Position numbers and translations under genes: made by a program
Notes under the pieces: model-generated
What the model was told of the DNA's origin: nothing
Seen by the model: the letters and a program-made list of their open reading frames with translations, nothing else
The model's database searches: none
Source: CAVSJA01 sp963728145
Lineage (GTDB): Bacteria > Bacteroidota > Bacteroidia > Chitinophagales > Chitinophagaceae
DNA: 64,000 bases
NCBI GenBank assembly: GCA_963728145.1
Contig: CAVSJA010000008.1
Location: forward strand, 186,001 to 250,000
Direction: 5' to 3'
Part shown: positions 1 through 10,099 of the stretch, in pieces
Position numbering within the stretch: position 1 is the first letter of the stretch
Layout of the letters: every line of letters begins with the position of its first letter

Positions 1-1428
1 GTCAAGTCGGCCTGCACCTAATAAGCCTACGTACGCGGAATTTTGCGACAAACTGTATACATCAAAAGCTGTACATTTTATACATGCCTCAATTTCGTCA
101 GGCTGAAAGGTTTCTTTAATTGAATAAATGAGTGCTGCTGTGCCGGCTACGAAAGGAGCAGCATAAGAAGTTCCACTTTGTTCACAGTTGTGATAACTCA
201 AAGTAGAAGATCTCGTAGATGTAACATCGTATCCTGGGGCGCAAATATCAACCTTGTCATTATGTTGGTGATAATATGTGGCCGGTATGCCACCTTGTGT
301 TGGGGTCAGATTGTGTACATCTTTATTATTGCCATAATAACTTAAGTTTCCCGGACAGTTCTGCGTTTCGCTAAGATCATACACGTGTCCTACGGAAGTA
401 ACCGAAATTACGTTGTCGTAAGAGGCGGGATATACAAGGGCAGTTGCGGCTCCGCAAGTGTTCGTTAAGTTTCCATTTCCAGCTGCAGCAACAACTGTGA
501 CTCCTGCATCGTTAATTATATTGATTATTTCTTGTTGAGTACTTACTGGAAAGCAGCTTCCCCATGAACAGTTAATGACTTTACACTGATAAGTATAAAC
601 AGCGTCTAACAAGGCATTATAATTGACAGGGAGAGCTACGAGTTTTGAATTGAAACCAATCGAGCTAATGCCTATTCCATTATTGGTTTCTGCAGCCGCT
701 ATACCCGCTACAATTGTACCATGACCGCCTAAATTTGTTATCGCTCCTGGATGTACATTGACAAACTGGTCCACGAGATCCTCATGATTTAGGTAGAAAT
801 TTATATCGCTGATTCCAATCCGAATATTAGAGGAGCCGGTAGTTATATCCCATGCATCCCTTGCTTTTATTAACTCTAGTTGTTTTAGGGCATATGTGGA
901 GGGACTGTGGGTGCAGTAATTGCAAGGGAAAAAATCACTCACATAGTCATTGGGTGTATATAGAAGCGTATCGACATCATTAAGCAAGTACAGAGTCAAG
1001 ATCGAAGAAGGATTATAACTGACCAAAGCGCTGTAAAGGCTTGCAATGTTGGAGGTTGTCTTAATTTTGTAAACCCGGTTCAATTTTGGAACTAATGGAT
1101 GATTAAAAAATGTAACCGACGGAAATTCTTTCTTGTAAATAGTAATGCTATAATCGTCAAATATATTATTAAGGCTGCCGTCCGAAAAAGTAAGCAAGAC
1201 AAATTCGCCGGAACTGTCCACTGTAGGAAGATTGTTGTCCGCAGCGAAACCAATTTGCAGGTATTGTTGACTTTGACTCGCTGATTGAAAAATATCACGC
1301 AACACAAGAAAATAGATCTGTGAATTACCGAAAGACGTCGGTTTGAAGTTGGATTCGTCATAAAAAAAATTTTGGTGAGGTAATCCAACGAAGTTATTTT
1401 CATGATGCTCGCGATTCCAATAGTACAA
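1..1428 (-). CDS. S8 family serine peptidase (subtilase), C-terminus cut by window edge
   Basis: Secreted-type subtilisin-like protease, read on the minus strand as an open frame that leaves the window. The full catalytic set is visible: Asp in RIGISD, His in GGHGTIVAG, oxyanion Asn in VVAAAGN and Ser in SGTSYAAP. About 150 residues precede the catalytic domain. The frame opens just after a TAG stop at 1429-1431, has no ATG near its start and shows no signal peptide. The first possible start is a TTG at 1426-1428. The in-frame sequence on the other side of the TAG (FPNYGYNQ) reads like continuing protein, so the true N-terminus may lie upstream behind a nonsense or frameshift change. It lies directly downstream of the nucleoside transporter, same strand. 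Family call is firm; start is unresolved. Confidence 0.85.
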   Translation of the reverse strand, partial: MYYWNREHHENNFVGLPHQNFFYDESNFKPTSFGNSQIYFLVLRDIFQSASQSQQYLQIGFAADNNLPTVDSSGEFVLLTFSDGSLNNIFDDYSITIYKKEFPSVTFFNHPLVPKLNRVYKIKTTSNIASLYSALVSYNPSSILTLYLLNDVDTLLYTPNDYVSDFFPCNYCTHSPSTYALKQLELIKARDAWDITTGSSNIRIGISDINFYLNHEDLVDQFVNVHPGAITNLGGHGTIVAGIAAAETNNGIGISSIGFNSKLVALPVNYNALLDAVYTYQCKVINCSWGSCFPVSTQQEIINIINDAGVTVVAAAGNGNLTNTCGAATALVYPASYDNVISVTSVGHVYDLSETQNCPGNLSYYGNNKDVHNLTPTQGGIPATYYHQHNDKVDICAPGYDVTSTRSSTLSYHNCEQSGTSYAAPFVAGTAALIYSIKETFQPDEIEACIKCTAFDVYSLSQNSAYVGLLGAGRLD

Positions 1429-1482
1429 CTACTGGTTGTAACCGTAATTCGGGAAAATGTGCAAAAGTTTTTTTATCCATTC

Positions 1483-2772
1483 TCATTGCAAAGCCCCTGC
1501 GATACAGCCGCACATCAAACAGGCGATAGTACCGCCCAACAAAGCTTTCAGGCCGAGTTCGGTCAGGTTTTTCCGTTGACTTGGAGCAAGTTGACTAATT
1601 CCCCCAACCTGGATACCAATTGAAGCAAAATTGGCAAAGCCGGCAAGGGAATAGGTTGCGATTAAAATAGACTTGGGATTGGTTATTGTTCCCTTACTGA
1701 TCATATCGCTAAAAGACACAAATGCATTGAATTCATTCAAAATAGTCTTTTCACCCAGTAATTGGCCCACTTTCAGCATATCTCCGCTATCTACCCCGAT
1801 TATCCAGGCAATTGGAGAAAATATATAACCAAGAATCATCTGAAAAGAAAGCGTTTGATAAGGTGTGTTTGCTGCGATTACTGCATTCAAATTGGTAAGA
1901 TTGCCAATGTAGCCAAGGATCCAGTTCAAAACAAATATCAAAGCTGTAAAAGCAAGTAGCATCGCTGCAACGTTTGCTGCAAGTTTCAATCCATCAGTAG
2001 TACCTATTGATAAAGCATCGAGAAAATTATCGCCTAGTTTTTGCTTCGGAACCTTAACAGACATGTTTACTTCTTCAGTCTGTGGAAAAAGGATCTTTGC
2101 AACTATGATGGCTGCTGGTGCACTTAGGATTGATTGGGTAAGAAGATGCAAAGCATAGAATTCAGGATTACCCATTTTGGCTCCAAGGAATGATACATAT
2201 GCTCCCAATACACTGCCGGCCGTATTTGCCATTCCGCCCACCATGATCAACAATACTTCCGATCGGTTGATCTTTTCGAGATAGGGTTTGATCATTAACG
2301 GCGCTTCAGTTTGACCAAGAAAGATATTCGCTGCTGTTGATACGCTTTCGGCACCGGATATGCGAAGCTTACTAAGCAACCAGGCAAACACATAAACGAT
2401 TTTTTGTAAAATGCCGGTATAATAAAGTATGGCAGATAATGCAGAAAAGAAGATGATTGTAGGCAGAACACGAACTGCAAAAATAAAACCCCATGAATCA
2501 GGCCTTACCTCAATAAGATTACTAAAAAGAAGCCTTGTACTTTCAATCTCCACATTGATCATTTGTACAAATCCTCTCGAGAGAAAATCGAAAAAAGCAT
2601 TGATGAAACTGACTTTGGCTACACCAAGATAGAAAGCAACCATCGCAACGACTCCAATGCCTACGAGTTTCCAGTCAATTGCCTTTCGGTTGGAACTAAA
2701 TAACCAGCATACGAAAATCAGGAATGACATTCCCAATAAACCCCGGAGGAGATTCTCTAAGACAGGATTCAT
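1483..2772 (-). CDS. Concentrative (CNT/NupC family) nucleoside transporter
   Basis: Inner-membrane cation-coupled nucleoside importer of 429 residues, usual for the family. Multiple hydrophobic segments are visible from residue 10 onward. The CNT signature region GQTEAPLMIKPYL followed by MVGGMANTAGSVLGAYV is present, as is the C-terminal NLTELGLKALLGG segment. The ATG at 2772 gives a normal N-terminus (MNPVLENLLRGLLG). The upstream gap to thioredoxin contains terminators, so it is probably transcribed on its own. Substrate range (purine or pyrimidine) cannot be read from sequence. Confidence 0.93.
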   Translation of the reverse strand: MNPVLENLLRGLLGMSFLIFVCWLFSSNRKAIDWKLVGIGVVAMVAFYLGVAKVSFINAFFDFLSRGFVQMINVEIESTRLLFSNLIEVRPDSWGFIFAVRVLPTIIFFSALSAILYYTGILQKIVYVFAWLLSKLRISGAESVSTAANIFLGQTEAPLMIKPYLEKINRSEVLLIMVGGMANTAGSVLGAYVSFLGAKMGNPEFYALHLLTQSILSAPAAIIVAKILFPQTEEVNMSVKVPKQKLGDNFLDALSIGTTDGLKLAANVAAMLLAFTALIFVLNWILGYIGNLTNLNAVIAANTPYQTLSFQMILGYIFSPIAWIIGVDSGDMLKVGQLLGEKTILNEFNAFVSFSDMISKGTITNPKSILIATYSLAGFANFASIGIQVGGISQLAPSQRKNLTELGLKALLGGTIACLMCGCIAGALQ

Positions 2773-2813
2773 GCCGTTAGTTTTGGTAGAGATAAATATA
2801 GGGATTTACGAAT

Positions 2814-3009
2814 TAACCCCCTGACCCCCTAAAGGGGGAACTTAGATTGATCACGCTGATTTGATTCGACTACCAGGTATGAAAGGGAGACACATTTAAT
2901 TTAAAAACTCCGAAGCATAGCTTGGAGTTTTTTATTCCGTAATAACGTTATGATAGAAATTAGTCTGGGTGACTGACCTAAGTTCCCCCTTTAGGGGGAC
3001 AGGGGGTAA
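2814..3009. repeat. Inverted pair of about 32 bp G/C-block repeats
   Basis: A copy at 2814-2846 (core CCCCCTAAAGGGGG, then AACTTAG) and its near-perfect reverse complement at 2978-3009 flank about 130 bp between the nucleoside transporter and trxA. Each copy can also fold on itself (five C, TAAA loop, five G). The enclosed stretch holds a symmetric stem-loop. No ORF is seen inside. Confidence 0.6.
2904..2933. terminator. Bidirectional stem-loop
   Basis: AAAACTCC, then AAGC-ATA-GCTT, then GGAGTTTT forms a long stem with a three-base loop, with A/T tracts on both sides, so it can end transcription in either direction. Confidence 0.6.
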
Positions 3010-3011
3010 AT

Positions 3012-3037
3012 AAAAAAAATCCCGCACTATGGCGGGA
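3012..3037 (-). terminator. trxA terminator
   Basis: On the minus strand TCCCGC-CATAGT-GCGGGA is followed by eight T, about 30 bp after the trxA stop. A classic intrinsic terminator. Confidence 0.7.
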
Positions 3038-3068
3038 CTAATTTTATTTCAGGAACCAGGCTTCTTCC

Positions 3069-3386
3069 TTAAATATGTTGCTCGATCTTCTTTACAAAGT
3101 TCGATTTTGGTTGTGCACCGACTAATTTGTCAACCACCTTTCCTGCCTTTACAAAAAGTATCGCAGGAATAGAAGTGATCCCATAATTTATGGAGAGCTG
3201 GGGATTATGGTCAACATTCACTTTACCCACATTTACCCGACCATCGTATTCCTTCGACAACTCCTCAATTACGGGTCCTATGGCACGACAAGGTCCACAC
3301 CATTCAGCCCAGAAATCGATTACTGTGAGCTTTTCCGATTTCATTACCTTTTCCTGAAAGTTTGCGTCTGTGAATTCGTGAGCCAT
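3069..3386 (-). CDS. trxA: Thioredoxin
   Basis: Cytosolic disulfide reductase, 105 residues, the normal thioredoxin length. Active site WCGPC at residues 29-33, preceded by the buried Asp segment TVIDFWAEW, with the cis-Pro motif TSIPAILFV in the second half. ATG at 3386 gives a start typical of the family. It has its own terminator downstream and is separated from dnaE by a repeat-rich gap. Confidence 0.97.
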   Translation of the reverse strand: MAHEFTDANFQEKVMKSEKLTVIDFWAEWCGPCRAIGPVIEELSKEYDGRVNVGKVNVDHNPQLSINYGITSIPAILFVKAGKVVDKLVGAQPKSNFVKKIEQHI

Positions 3387-3560
3387 AATTTGATTTTTAT
3401 TGGTTTTTAGGTTTCTAATTATATTAGGGTTGCAAATTTACGTCCAACTACCTTAACACGCAAAGCTGGCACAAAGTTGTGAAAAACTTTGCAACGTTGT
3501 CATTGATTCAAATCACATGCCTGCTGAAACGTCGCGTTCTTTACTGCAACAATTCCTTAA

Positions 3561-3676
3561 CGTTTGGTTGATTGGTTGACGTTTGGTTAATTGGTTGACG
3601 TTTGGTTAATTGGTTGATTGGTTAATTGGTTGATTGGGTAAATCCTAGTCAACCAATCAACTAATCAACCAATCAA
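3561..3676. repeat. Degenerate GGTTGATT/GGTTAATT repeat with inverted arm
   Basis: About ten imperfect copies of a 7-8 bp unit (ggttgatt, ggttaatt, ggttgacg) run on the plus strand and are answered at 3650-3676 by complementary units (aaccaatcaact). A large snap-back hairpin can form directly after the dnaE stop, which it slightly overlaps. It may end dnaE transcription. Confidence 0.65.
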
Positions 3677-6600
3677 CCTCCCGAAATGACCTGCACATCC
3701 AGCTCCGGCTGATTTTGAAGGAACTGAGCCATTTCGTCATTCATCTCAAATCCGTTCTCCATGGTGAATAAGCTCACTTTTAATTGTTGCCTTGGCTCCT
3801 GGATCGTGATCTTAAGCCCAGACTTTCCTTTATGACGTTTCATGTTCTTTTCCAGGAACCTGATCAAATCCTCCTTTACATGTCTCGCTTCAATATTGAT
3901 CACTAATTGTCTGGTTAACTTTTGCTTTATATTTTCTAATAAGTATACATTATTGATCTTGAATTCGAATTCGTTTTCCCTTCCATATCTGGGCTTGAAG
4001 AAACCGGTAATAAACAGGTTTTTTCCTTTTTCCAGGTAATTAGAATATTTCACATAATCATCGCTCCATAGAAAGAATTCACTCTTTCCGCTGAAATCTT
4101 CCAGCGAGAATGACCCAAAATTTCTTCCTGTTTTAGTTACTCTGTGTTGTGCATCTACAACCAATCCACCCAGGCGATAACTCTTATGGGGATTGGCTTG
4201 AAGCGTAACAGCTTCCTTGATCTCATTGAACTCCTGCATGTTTGTTAATCCATAATGCCTGATCTCAAATTTGAAATGATCTAGCGGATGCCCACTCATG
4301 AACATTCCCGTTACTTCTTTTTCATGATCCAGTAATTCGGTAAGGGTCCATGGTTCACAAGGCGGAATTTTTGGTGCAGGTATTTCCATTACTGTAGGCA
4401 GATCACCAAACAATGTATTTGAACTATTCGCATTCATGCCCTGCATTGCCTGTCCATAGTTAATTATCTTTCAAGTCCGTTCTTTGCTTCTCCTTGTGCC
4501 AAATGAAAATATTGTGCACGGTGAAACTCCGTAAAGCAATCAAAGGCACCTGCATAAGCAAGACTTTCCAATGTCTTTTTATTTACAGCCCGTTGATTGA
4601 TTCGTTTGACGAGATCGAACATCGATGTAAATGCTCCGCGTTTTTTTCTTTCTTCAATAATACTTTCAACCGCAGCTTCTCCAACACCTTTCAATCCACC
4701 AAGTCCAAAACGAATATCTCCTTCTCTATTTACTGCAAATCCTTTTATTGATTCATTGATATCAGGACCAAGCACTTTAATGCCCATGCGCTTACATTCT
4801 TCCATAAAGAAAGTGATCTTTTCAATGCTGCCTGCATTATTCAATACCGCCGCCATGTATTCGCAGGATAGTGCGCTTTTAGATAGGCTGTTTGATAAGC
4901 TACATATGCATAACAGGTAGAATGTGATTTATTGAATGCATATTGTGCAAATGCTTCCCAGTCGGTCCAGATCTTTTCCAACGTTTCTGCAGGGTATCCT
5001 TTTTTCGTGGCGCCCTCGATAAACTGGCTCTTCATTTTATCCAGTACGGACTTCTGCTTTTTACCCATTGCCTTACGCAACACATCCGCATCACCTTTAC
5101 TGAAAGCCTGCAAGCTTTTGCGCAAGCAACATTACCTGTTCCTGGTAAACCGTGATGCCATAGGTTTCCTTCAGGTATTCTTCCATTTCCGGCAGATCAT
5201 ATACAATCTTTTCCCGTCCATGTTTTCGATCAATGATAGTTTGGAATATAAGCCATCGGACCCGGCCGATACAATGCGTTCATCGCAATAAGATCACCAA
5301 ATTTATCGGGTTTCAGTTCACGCAGATATTTCTGCATTCCCGGACTTTCAAACTGGAAAGTGCCAATTGTATCTCCATGCTGATAGAGTTCAAATGTTTT
5401 TTCATCATCTAACGGAATCGCATCAATATCAATTCGAACTACCATGATTTTGTTTGATCAGCTCAAGCGCATTCTTAATAATGGTGAGCGTTTTTAATCC
5501 CAGAAAGTCCATCTTGATTACACCTGCATCTTCAATAATATTTCCTTCAATCTGTGTGACCCAAAGCGGAGAATCTTTTGCAGTGCAAACCGGGATTAAT
5601 TCAGTAAGATCTTTTGGTGCAATGATGATACCTGCAGCATGAATACCGGTATTTCGTACCGATCCTTCCAGTCTTTCTGCTTCATGCAACACTTCGGCTA
5701 TCCAGTTCCTTTTCCCTTATATATTTCCCGAAGCTTTTTTACATTCTCAATATCATCAGGACCAAATCCTTCTTTTTCTTCAAGTGATTTTTCACCATCC
5801 TTTGCTGTCAGTGGCGCATGCAAGCACTCGTCCTAAGTTCAACACCGGGTCGATCAGGATACCAGTTTGGCCAGCGCATTCGATTCAGGCAAGCGGAAGA
5901 TCCATTACCCGGGCCACATCTTTGATACTCATCTTCGCAGCCATGGTACCATAAGTAATGATCTGCGCCACCTGGTTCTTGCCATATTTCTCTACCACAT
6001 AGTCAATTACTTTCTGTCTTCCTTCATCATCAAAGTCCGTATCAATATCCGGCATTGATTTTCGATCGGGATTCAAAAATCGTTCAAACAGCAAATTGTA
6101 TTTTATCGGATCAATATTGGTGATGCCAATACAATAGGCTACCACACTTCCTGCAGCAGAACCACGGCCCGGTCCAACAAATACACCCATATCCCTGCCG
6201 GCCTTGATAAAATCACTTACGATTAAGAAAGTAACCGGCAAAGCCCATTGTTTTTATCGTGAACAATTCAAAATCGATCCGTTCTTCCAATTCAGCAGTT
6301 GATCTCAGTATATCGCTTTTTCGCACCTTCATAGGTGATATGCTTAAGGTATTCCCATTGATTGAGATTGCTATCCGTATGAATCTTGAATTCATTCTGG
6401 AATTGGAAAGGCGGGAAGCAGAATATCTTTCTTCAGGTTCAGTAACTCAACCTTGTCAACAATGATATTCGTATTATCAATGGCTTCAGGAACATCCTGG
6501 AAGAGTGTTTTCATCTCTTCCGTGCTCTTAAAATAAAACTGGTCGTTGGGAAATTTAAAACGCCTGTCCTTCAGGTGTACATCATCATTTACAAAATCAT

Positions 6601-7332
6601 CATAACCAGGTGTGCTCTTTTTTTCACCGGTATTGATGCAAAGCAGAATATCATGCGCATTGTAATCTTCCTGGTCAGTATAATGACTGTCATTGGTTGC
6701 AATCACCGGCACATTGTACTTCTTTGCAAACTTTGAGCAGGGTATTATTTATGATTTCCTGTTCTTCATATTATGTCGTTGTAGTTCGATAAAATAATCT
6801 TCACCGAAAATATTCAGCCACCATTTGAATTCTTTCTCTGCTTCTTCTTCACTTTCATGAAGAATGGTTTGTGGTACATATGCACCAATGCAACAGGTGG
6901 TAGCAATCAATCCTTCATGATATTTTTAGTATCAGTTCTTTATCAATACGGGGATACTTGCTATACATCCCTTCGATAAAACCAAGCGAAGTAAGTTTGA
7001 CCAGGTTCTTATAACCTGTTTCATTTTTTGCCAGTAATACCTGGTGATAACGTTCGTCTTTCTGTTCTTTGGTAAATGATTTTTCGGTGCCTGTCTTCAA
7101 CTACATAAAATTCACAGCCTACAATAGGTTTTACTTTCGGCTTGCCCGATTCATCGCTATGTTTGTATGCTTCGGCAACAAATTCAAATGCACCAAACAT
7201 ATTTCCATGATCAGTGATGGCCAGGGCAGGCATTTCATTCTTTATCGCTTTTTTATACAGGCTCTGAATAGATGCAGCACCATCAAGTAACGAGAATTGC
7301 GTATGAACGTGAAGATGAGAGAATTTACACAT
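3673..7332 (-). CDS. dnaE: DNA polymerase III alpha subunit, full length but broken by many frameshifts
   Basis: Replicative polymerase catalytic subunit. The gene is collinear from start to end over about 1,220 codons, but the frame changes at least ten times. Recognisable pieces in order: PHP domain (CKFSHLHVHTQFS, AITDHGNMFGAFEF, PIVGCEFYV); palm with GPGRGSAAGS and PDIDTDFDDEGR; third acidic site IKMDFLGLKTL; NALYRPGPM; FNKSHS..AYVAYQTAYLKAHYP; C-terminal OB fold (GGLVVDAQHRVTKTGRNF). Breaks I could read: one A missing near 5712 (GNWIAEVLHEAE restored), an extra T near 5107, one G missing near 4855, and several extra bases at 5820-5895. Start taken at ATG 7330-7332 (MCKFSHLHVH). The catalytic aspartates are intact, so this is either sequence error or very recent decay. 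Confidence 0.92.
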
Positions 7333-7720
7333 GATCAAGACGTCAAATTTCAAATATCAACTTCAAATCTTAACACAAACTTACCCACAGTAGTTCAAAA
7401 ATTATTCTACAATGATTTAGCCCTTACGTGGTCGTCGAAATTAACAGTCCCGAAGGGACTGAAGCTTGGTAGATATGAACGTGAAGATGAGAAAATTTAC
7501 ACATGATCAAGACGTCAAATTTCAAATATCAACTTCAAATGTTAACACAAACTTACCCACAGTAGTTCAAAAATTATTCTTCAATGATTTAGCCCTCACG
7601 TGGTCGTCGAAATTAACAGTCCCGAAGGGACTGAAGCTTGGTAGATATGAACGTGAAGATGAGAGAATTTACACATGGTCAAGGCGTCAAATTTCAACTT
7701 TCATCTGCAAACTTACCTAC
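7303..7720 (-). repeat. 172 bp tandem duplication of the dnaE promoter and first codons
   Basis: Units at 7303-7474 and 7475-7646 are nearly identical; a third, shorter and diverged copy runs to about 7720. On the minus strand each unit carries a -7-like TAAGTTTG, an ATG, and codons for MCKFSHLHVH, the dnaE N-terminus. In the two outer copies the frame then runs into the repeat and ends as a short peptide. Units also contain a perfect CAGTCCC-GAA-GGGACTG hairpin (7445-7461 and 7617-7633). The plus-strand ORFs across this region are by-products of the repeat. Confidence 0.85.
7376..7383 (-). promoter_or_regulatory. Putative dnaE -7 element (repeated at 7548-7555 and 7708-7715)
   Basis: Minus strand TAAGTTTG fits TAnnTTTG and lies about 45 bp before the dnaE ATG. 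No convincing -33 box at the expected spacing. The same octamer recurs in every repeat copy. Confidence 0.4.
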
Positions 7721-7763
7721 AACTGATAAAAATAGTTGCTAAGGATTTTCTAACATCTGCAAA

Positions 7764-7795
7764 TTGTGATTTTGGTCCTTTATTTGCTATTTTTG
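7764..7795 (+). promoter_or_regulatory. Promoter of the NlpC/P60 gene
   Basis: TTG at 7764-7766, 21 bp spacer, TATTTTTG at 7788-7795, matching the Bacteroidota consensus. It lies about 70 bp before the ATG at 7866. Confidence 0.5.
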
Positions 7796-7865
7796 AAGCT
7801 TTGGCCGAGACGCGGCGAAGCCTGTCTCGGTGCCGACCGAAGCGTCGGCATTGCGTACGATAACT

Positions 7866-8561
7866 ATGAATAAACCCCTGATCATATTGCCTTTGATCAT
7901 CTGTATCATGTCCTGTAGCACGACGAAACGGAGTGCTACAAGCGCTGCCGCATCCAATAAAGCCAGCAATGCCAGCACAACAACTAAATCTTCCCCGGCG
8001 TTTATCGAAAACATTTCTATAAAGCCCGAAAAACAACGCTCGAAACAAGAAACGACTGGAAACGGATTGGTTACTCAGACCCGATGGGAAGATACTGCTT
8101 CGATCGCCGACCACCCCAAGTTGGCCGTTGAATTCAGTGAAACGCTTCAATTTAAATATGCCATTCTTTTAAATGTGCCGGTTGAAGAGATAACAAATAA
8201 ATATCAGATCGAGTACATTGAAAGTTGGTATGGAGTTCCCTACCGTCTTGGTGGAAACGATCGTAAGGGTGTTGATTGCTCCGCGTTTTCCCAATCTTTT
8301 ATTTCCGCATTATATGGATTGAACATTTCCCGGACTTCAAAGGAACAGTTTGCCAATTGCAATCGGATTAAGAAAGATGAGTTGGAAGAAGGAGATCTTG
8401 TTTTCTTCTACACTCAAAAGCGAAAAGTTATTTCGCACGTTGGCGTCTATCTCCGCAATAACAAATTCGTACACGCTTCCGCGTCTTCGGGCGTAACCAT
8501 CAGTGATCTTGGGGATGCTTATTTCGCAAAAAGGTTTATTGGCGCAGGTCGCGTGAGGTAG
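7866..8561 (+). CDS. NlpC/P60 family lipoprotein (peptidoglycan endopeptidase)
   Basis: Predicted cell-envelope cysteine peptidase that cuts peptide stems of peptidoglycan. 231 residues from ATG 7866. A lipoprotein signal peptide ends in CIMSC (Cys17), followed by a Ser/Ala/Thr-rich linker to about residue 60. The NlpC/P60 domain occupies roughly 110-231 with catalytic Cys138 in GVDCSAF, His191 in SHVGVYL and third polar residue His203 in FVHASAS. The further-upstream start in the same frame is rejected because it would bury the signal peptide. Single gene with its own promoter. Confidence 0.9.
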   Translation: MNKPLIILPLIICIMSCSTTKRSATSAAASNKASNASTTTKSSPAFIENISIKPEKQRSKQETTGNGLVTQTRWEDTASIADHPKLAVEFSETLQFKYAILLNVPVEEITNKYQIEYIESWYGVPYRLGGNDRKGVDCSAFSQSFISALYGLNISRTSKEQFANCNRIKKDELEEGDLVFFYTQKRKVISHVGVYLRNNKFVHASASSGVTISDLGDAYFAKRFIGAGRVR

Positions 8562-8602
8562 TTGGAAGTCAGGTGTCGGGAGTCTGGAGTCATGGGTCCA
8601 GA

Positions 8603-10099
8603 TTATTTTCTTCTTATTCTCTTCGTCATGCTTTTCCAAACGGGAATTAAGTCGGGTGATAATTTGAAATAAAATGCTGCGGAGACAAACAGAATTATAA
8701 AACAGACGCTGCTGGCGATCATTCCAGGCCATCCGGGAATATTCCGGAAAAGGAGATAAGATATTCCATAACTGAATGCAGCATTCAGCAACATCCCGAG
8801 TGTATTTAAAGTAAAAGGCTGCATCTTAAATTTAACCCATAAGAATATCAGGCGGATAAGATTGTAAACTGTGAATACTAGCAAATTGGAAATAGCTGCG
8901 CCTTCAATCCCGAATTCTTTTACCAGCCAAATGTTCATTGGAATATTCAACAATAACAGAAGACTGCAATACAATTCAAAACGCCAGTAAATTGAAGTGC
9001 CAATGATCATGCTGTTCACACCGGTACCCATATCAATTATGTTCTTTATTCCCAGGATCAGTACCACCCATTTCCCCGCATGGTATACGGGATTGAGATG
9101 AAGCGAATCAATCGCGCGGTCAAAATTCAACCATATGATCAGGAAGATAAACAACGAAGCCATCAGCATATTAATGCTGCTTCGGGAATATATGCGTTGT
9201 ATGGTTGCGTAATGTTTATCCTTCCAGGCCTGCGAAATGTATCCTACACTGATTGAGATAATGCTTCGTTGTGGTACCTGTATCACATTACTCAAATAAT
9301 TGCTGAATTCAAAGACTGCGAGCATGGTCATCGCCTCGTTAAGATAACTGGCTATTGCAAAGGCGTCGATACTTTGTGCTGTGATGTTGATCAGGGTTGC
9401 GAAATAAACAAAGGAAACAAGCGTAAGCATTTTCTTCCAGAACTTCTTTGTCACCCTGCTGATCCGGAATGTGACGTGAAATTCCCCCGTATAAATCAGA
9501 TTGGAGAGCAGTATAATAAAACTAACTGCGTATATACAAGAGAAAAGCTTGATGAAAAGATCGAAATAAATTCCACCAAGTATATAAATTAAGATGAGAA
9601 CTGTTGTGGTTATGCGAAAACCTCCTTCCCTGAGGAAGTTGGACAGTACCGTTTTTTTTAGACTCCACGCGTATGCTTCAAGAATCGAAAAGAACAGATA
9701 AAAGAACAGGTAGGGGAAGACCCAAATATAATAACGGACCAGCAATTGAGATTTAGCAGAAAATTTTCGTACAACTAAAGGTTCAAAGTATAATCCCGCG
9801 GAAGCTGTTAGAATGAATCCGACAAGTGCCGTCACTAAACAGAGACTCAGAAGGTCATTCTGTTTTGGTTTAAGGTTTGCCTTGTAATAGGGAAAGAATT
9901 TGTAGATCACCGAAAGCAATCCAAGAGATGCAAAACCATAAAAGAAATTTCCCATTGCGGTAATACCGCGGGTGAGACCGTATTCTTCAGGAGTGAATAT
10001 ATCCTTTCTTGCAAAAAGATACATGTTCAACGCCCCAAAGGCGAAACCGGCGTAAATCAATAAGGTGGAAATTATGCTTTGCCGCCGGATGGTGCTCAT
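8603..10099 (-). CDS. Polysaccharide flippase (Wzx/MATE-like, lipopolysaccharide biosynthesis protein)
   Basis: 498-residue integral membrane protein with about a dozen hydrophobic segments spread over its length and the layout of MOP-superfamily polysaccharide exporters (N-terminal MSTIRRQSIISTLLIYAGFA, positively charged C-terminus). Expected to flip lipid-linked sugars across the inner membrane. Its ATG overlaps the stop of the upstream M1 peptidase by 4 bp, so the two are co-transcribed. The substrate cannot be inferred. Confidence 0.85.
   Translation of the reverse strand: MSTIRRQSIISTLLIYAGFAFGALNMYLFARKDIFTPEEYGLTRGITAMGNFFYGFASLGLLSVIYKFFPYYKANLKPKQNDLLSLCLVTALVGFILTASAGLYFEPLVVRKFSAKSQLLVRYYIWVFPYLFFYLFFSILEAYAWSLKKTVLSNFLREGGFRITTTVLILIYILGGIYFDLFIKLFSCIYAVSFIILLSNLIYTGEFHVTFRISRVTKKFWKKMLTLVSFVYFATLINITAQSIDAFAIASYLNEAMTMLAVFEFSNYLSNVIQVPQRSIISISVGYISQAWKDKHYATIQRIYSRSSINMLMASLFIFLIIWLNFDRAIDSLHLNPVYHAGKWVVLILGIKNIIDMGTGVNSMIIGTSIYWRFELYCSLLLLLNIPMNIWLVKEFGIEGAAISNLLVFTVYNLIRLIFLWVKFKMQPFTLNTLGMLLNAAFSYGISYLLFRNIPGWPGMIASSVCFIILFVSAAFYFKLSPDLIPVWKSMTKRIRRK

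Noticed and set aside
1092..1403. 103-residue minus-strand ORF
   Set aside because: Out-of-frame reading of the subtilase gene.
3673..7332. Programmed ribosomal frameshifting in dnaE
   Set aside because: Too many shifts, in both directions, without slippery heptamers or downstream pseudoknots at each; error or decay explains them better.
7297..7726. Plus-strand ORFs repeating VKFQISTSN..NTNLPTVVQKLF as a repeat protein
   Set aside because: They read the antisense of the duplicated dnaE start region; similarity between them comes from the DNA repeat, and there is no independent coding evidence.
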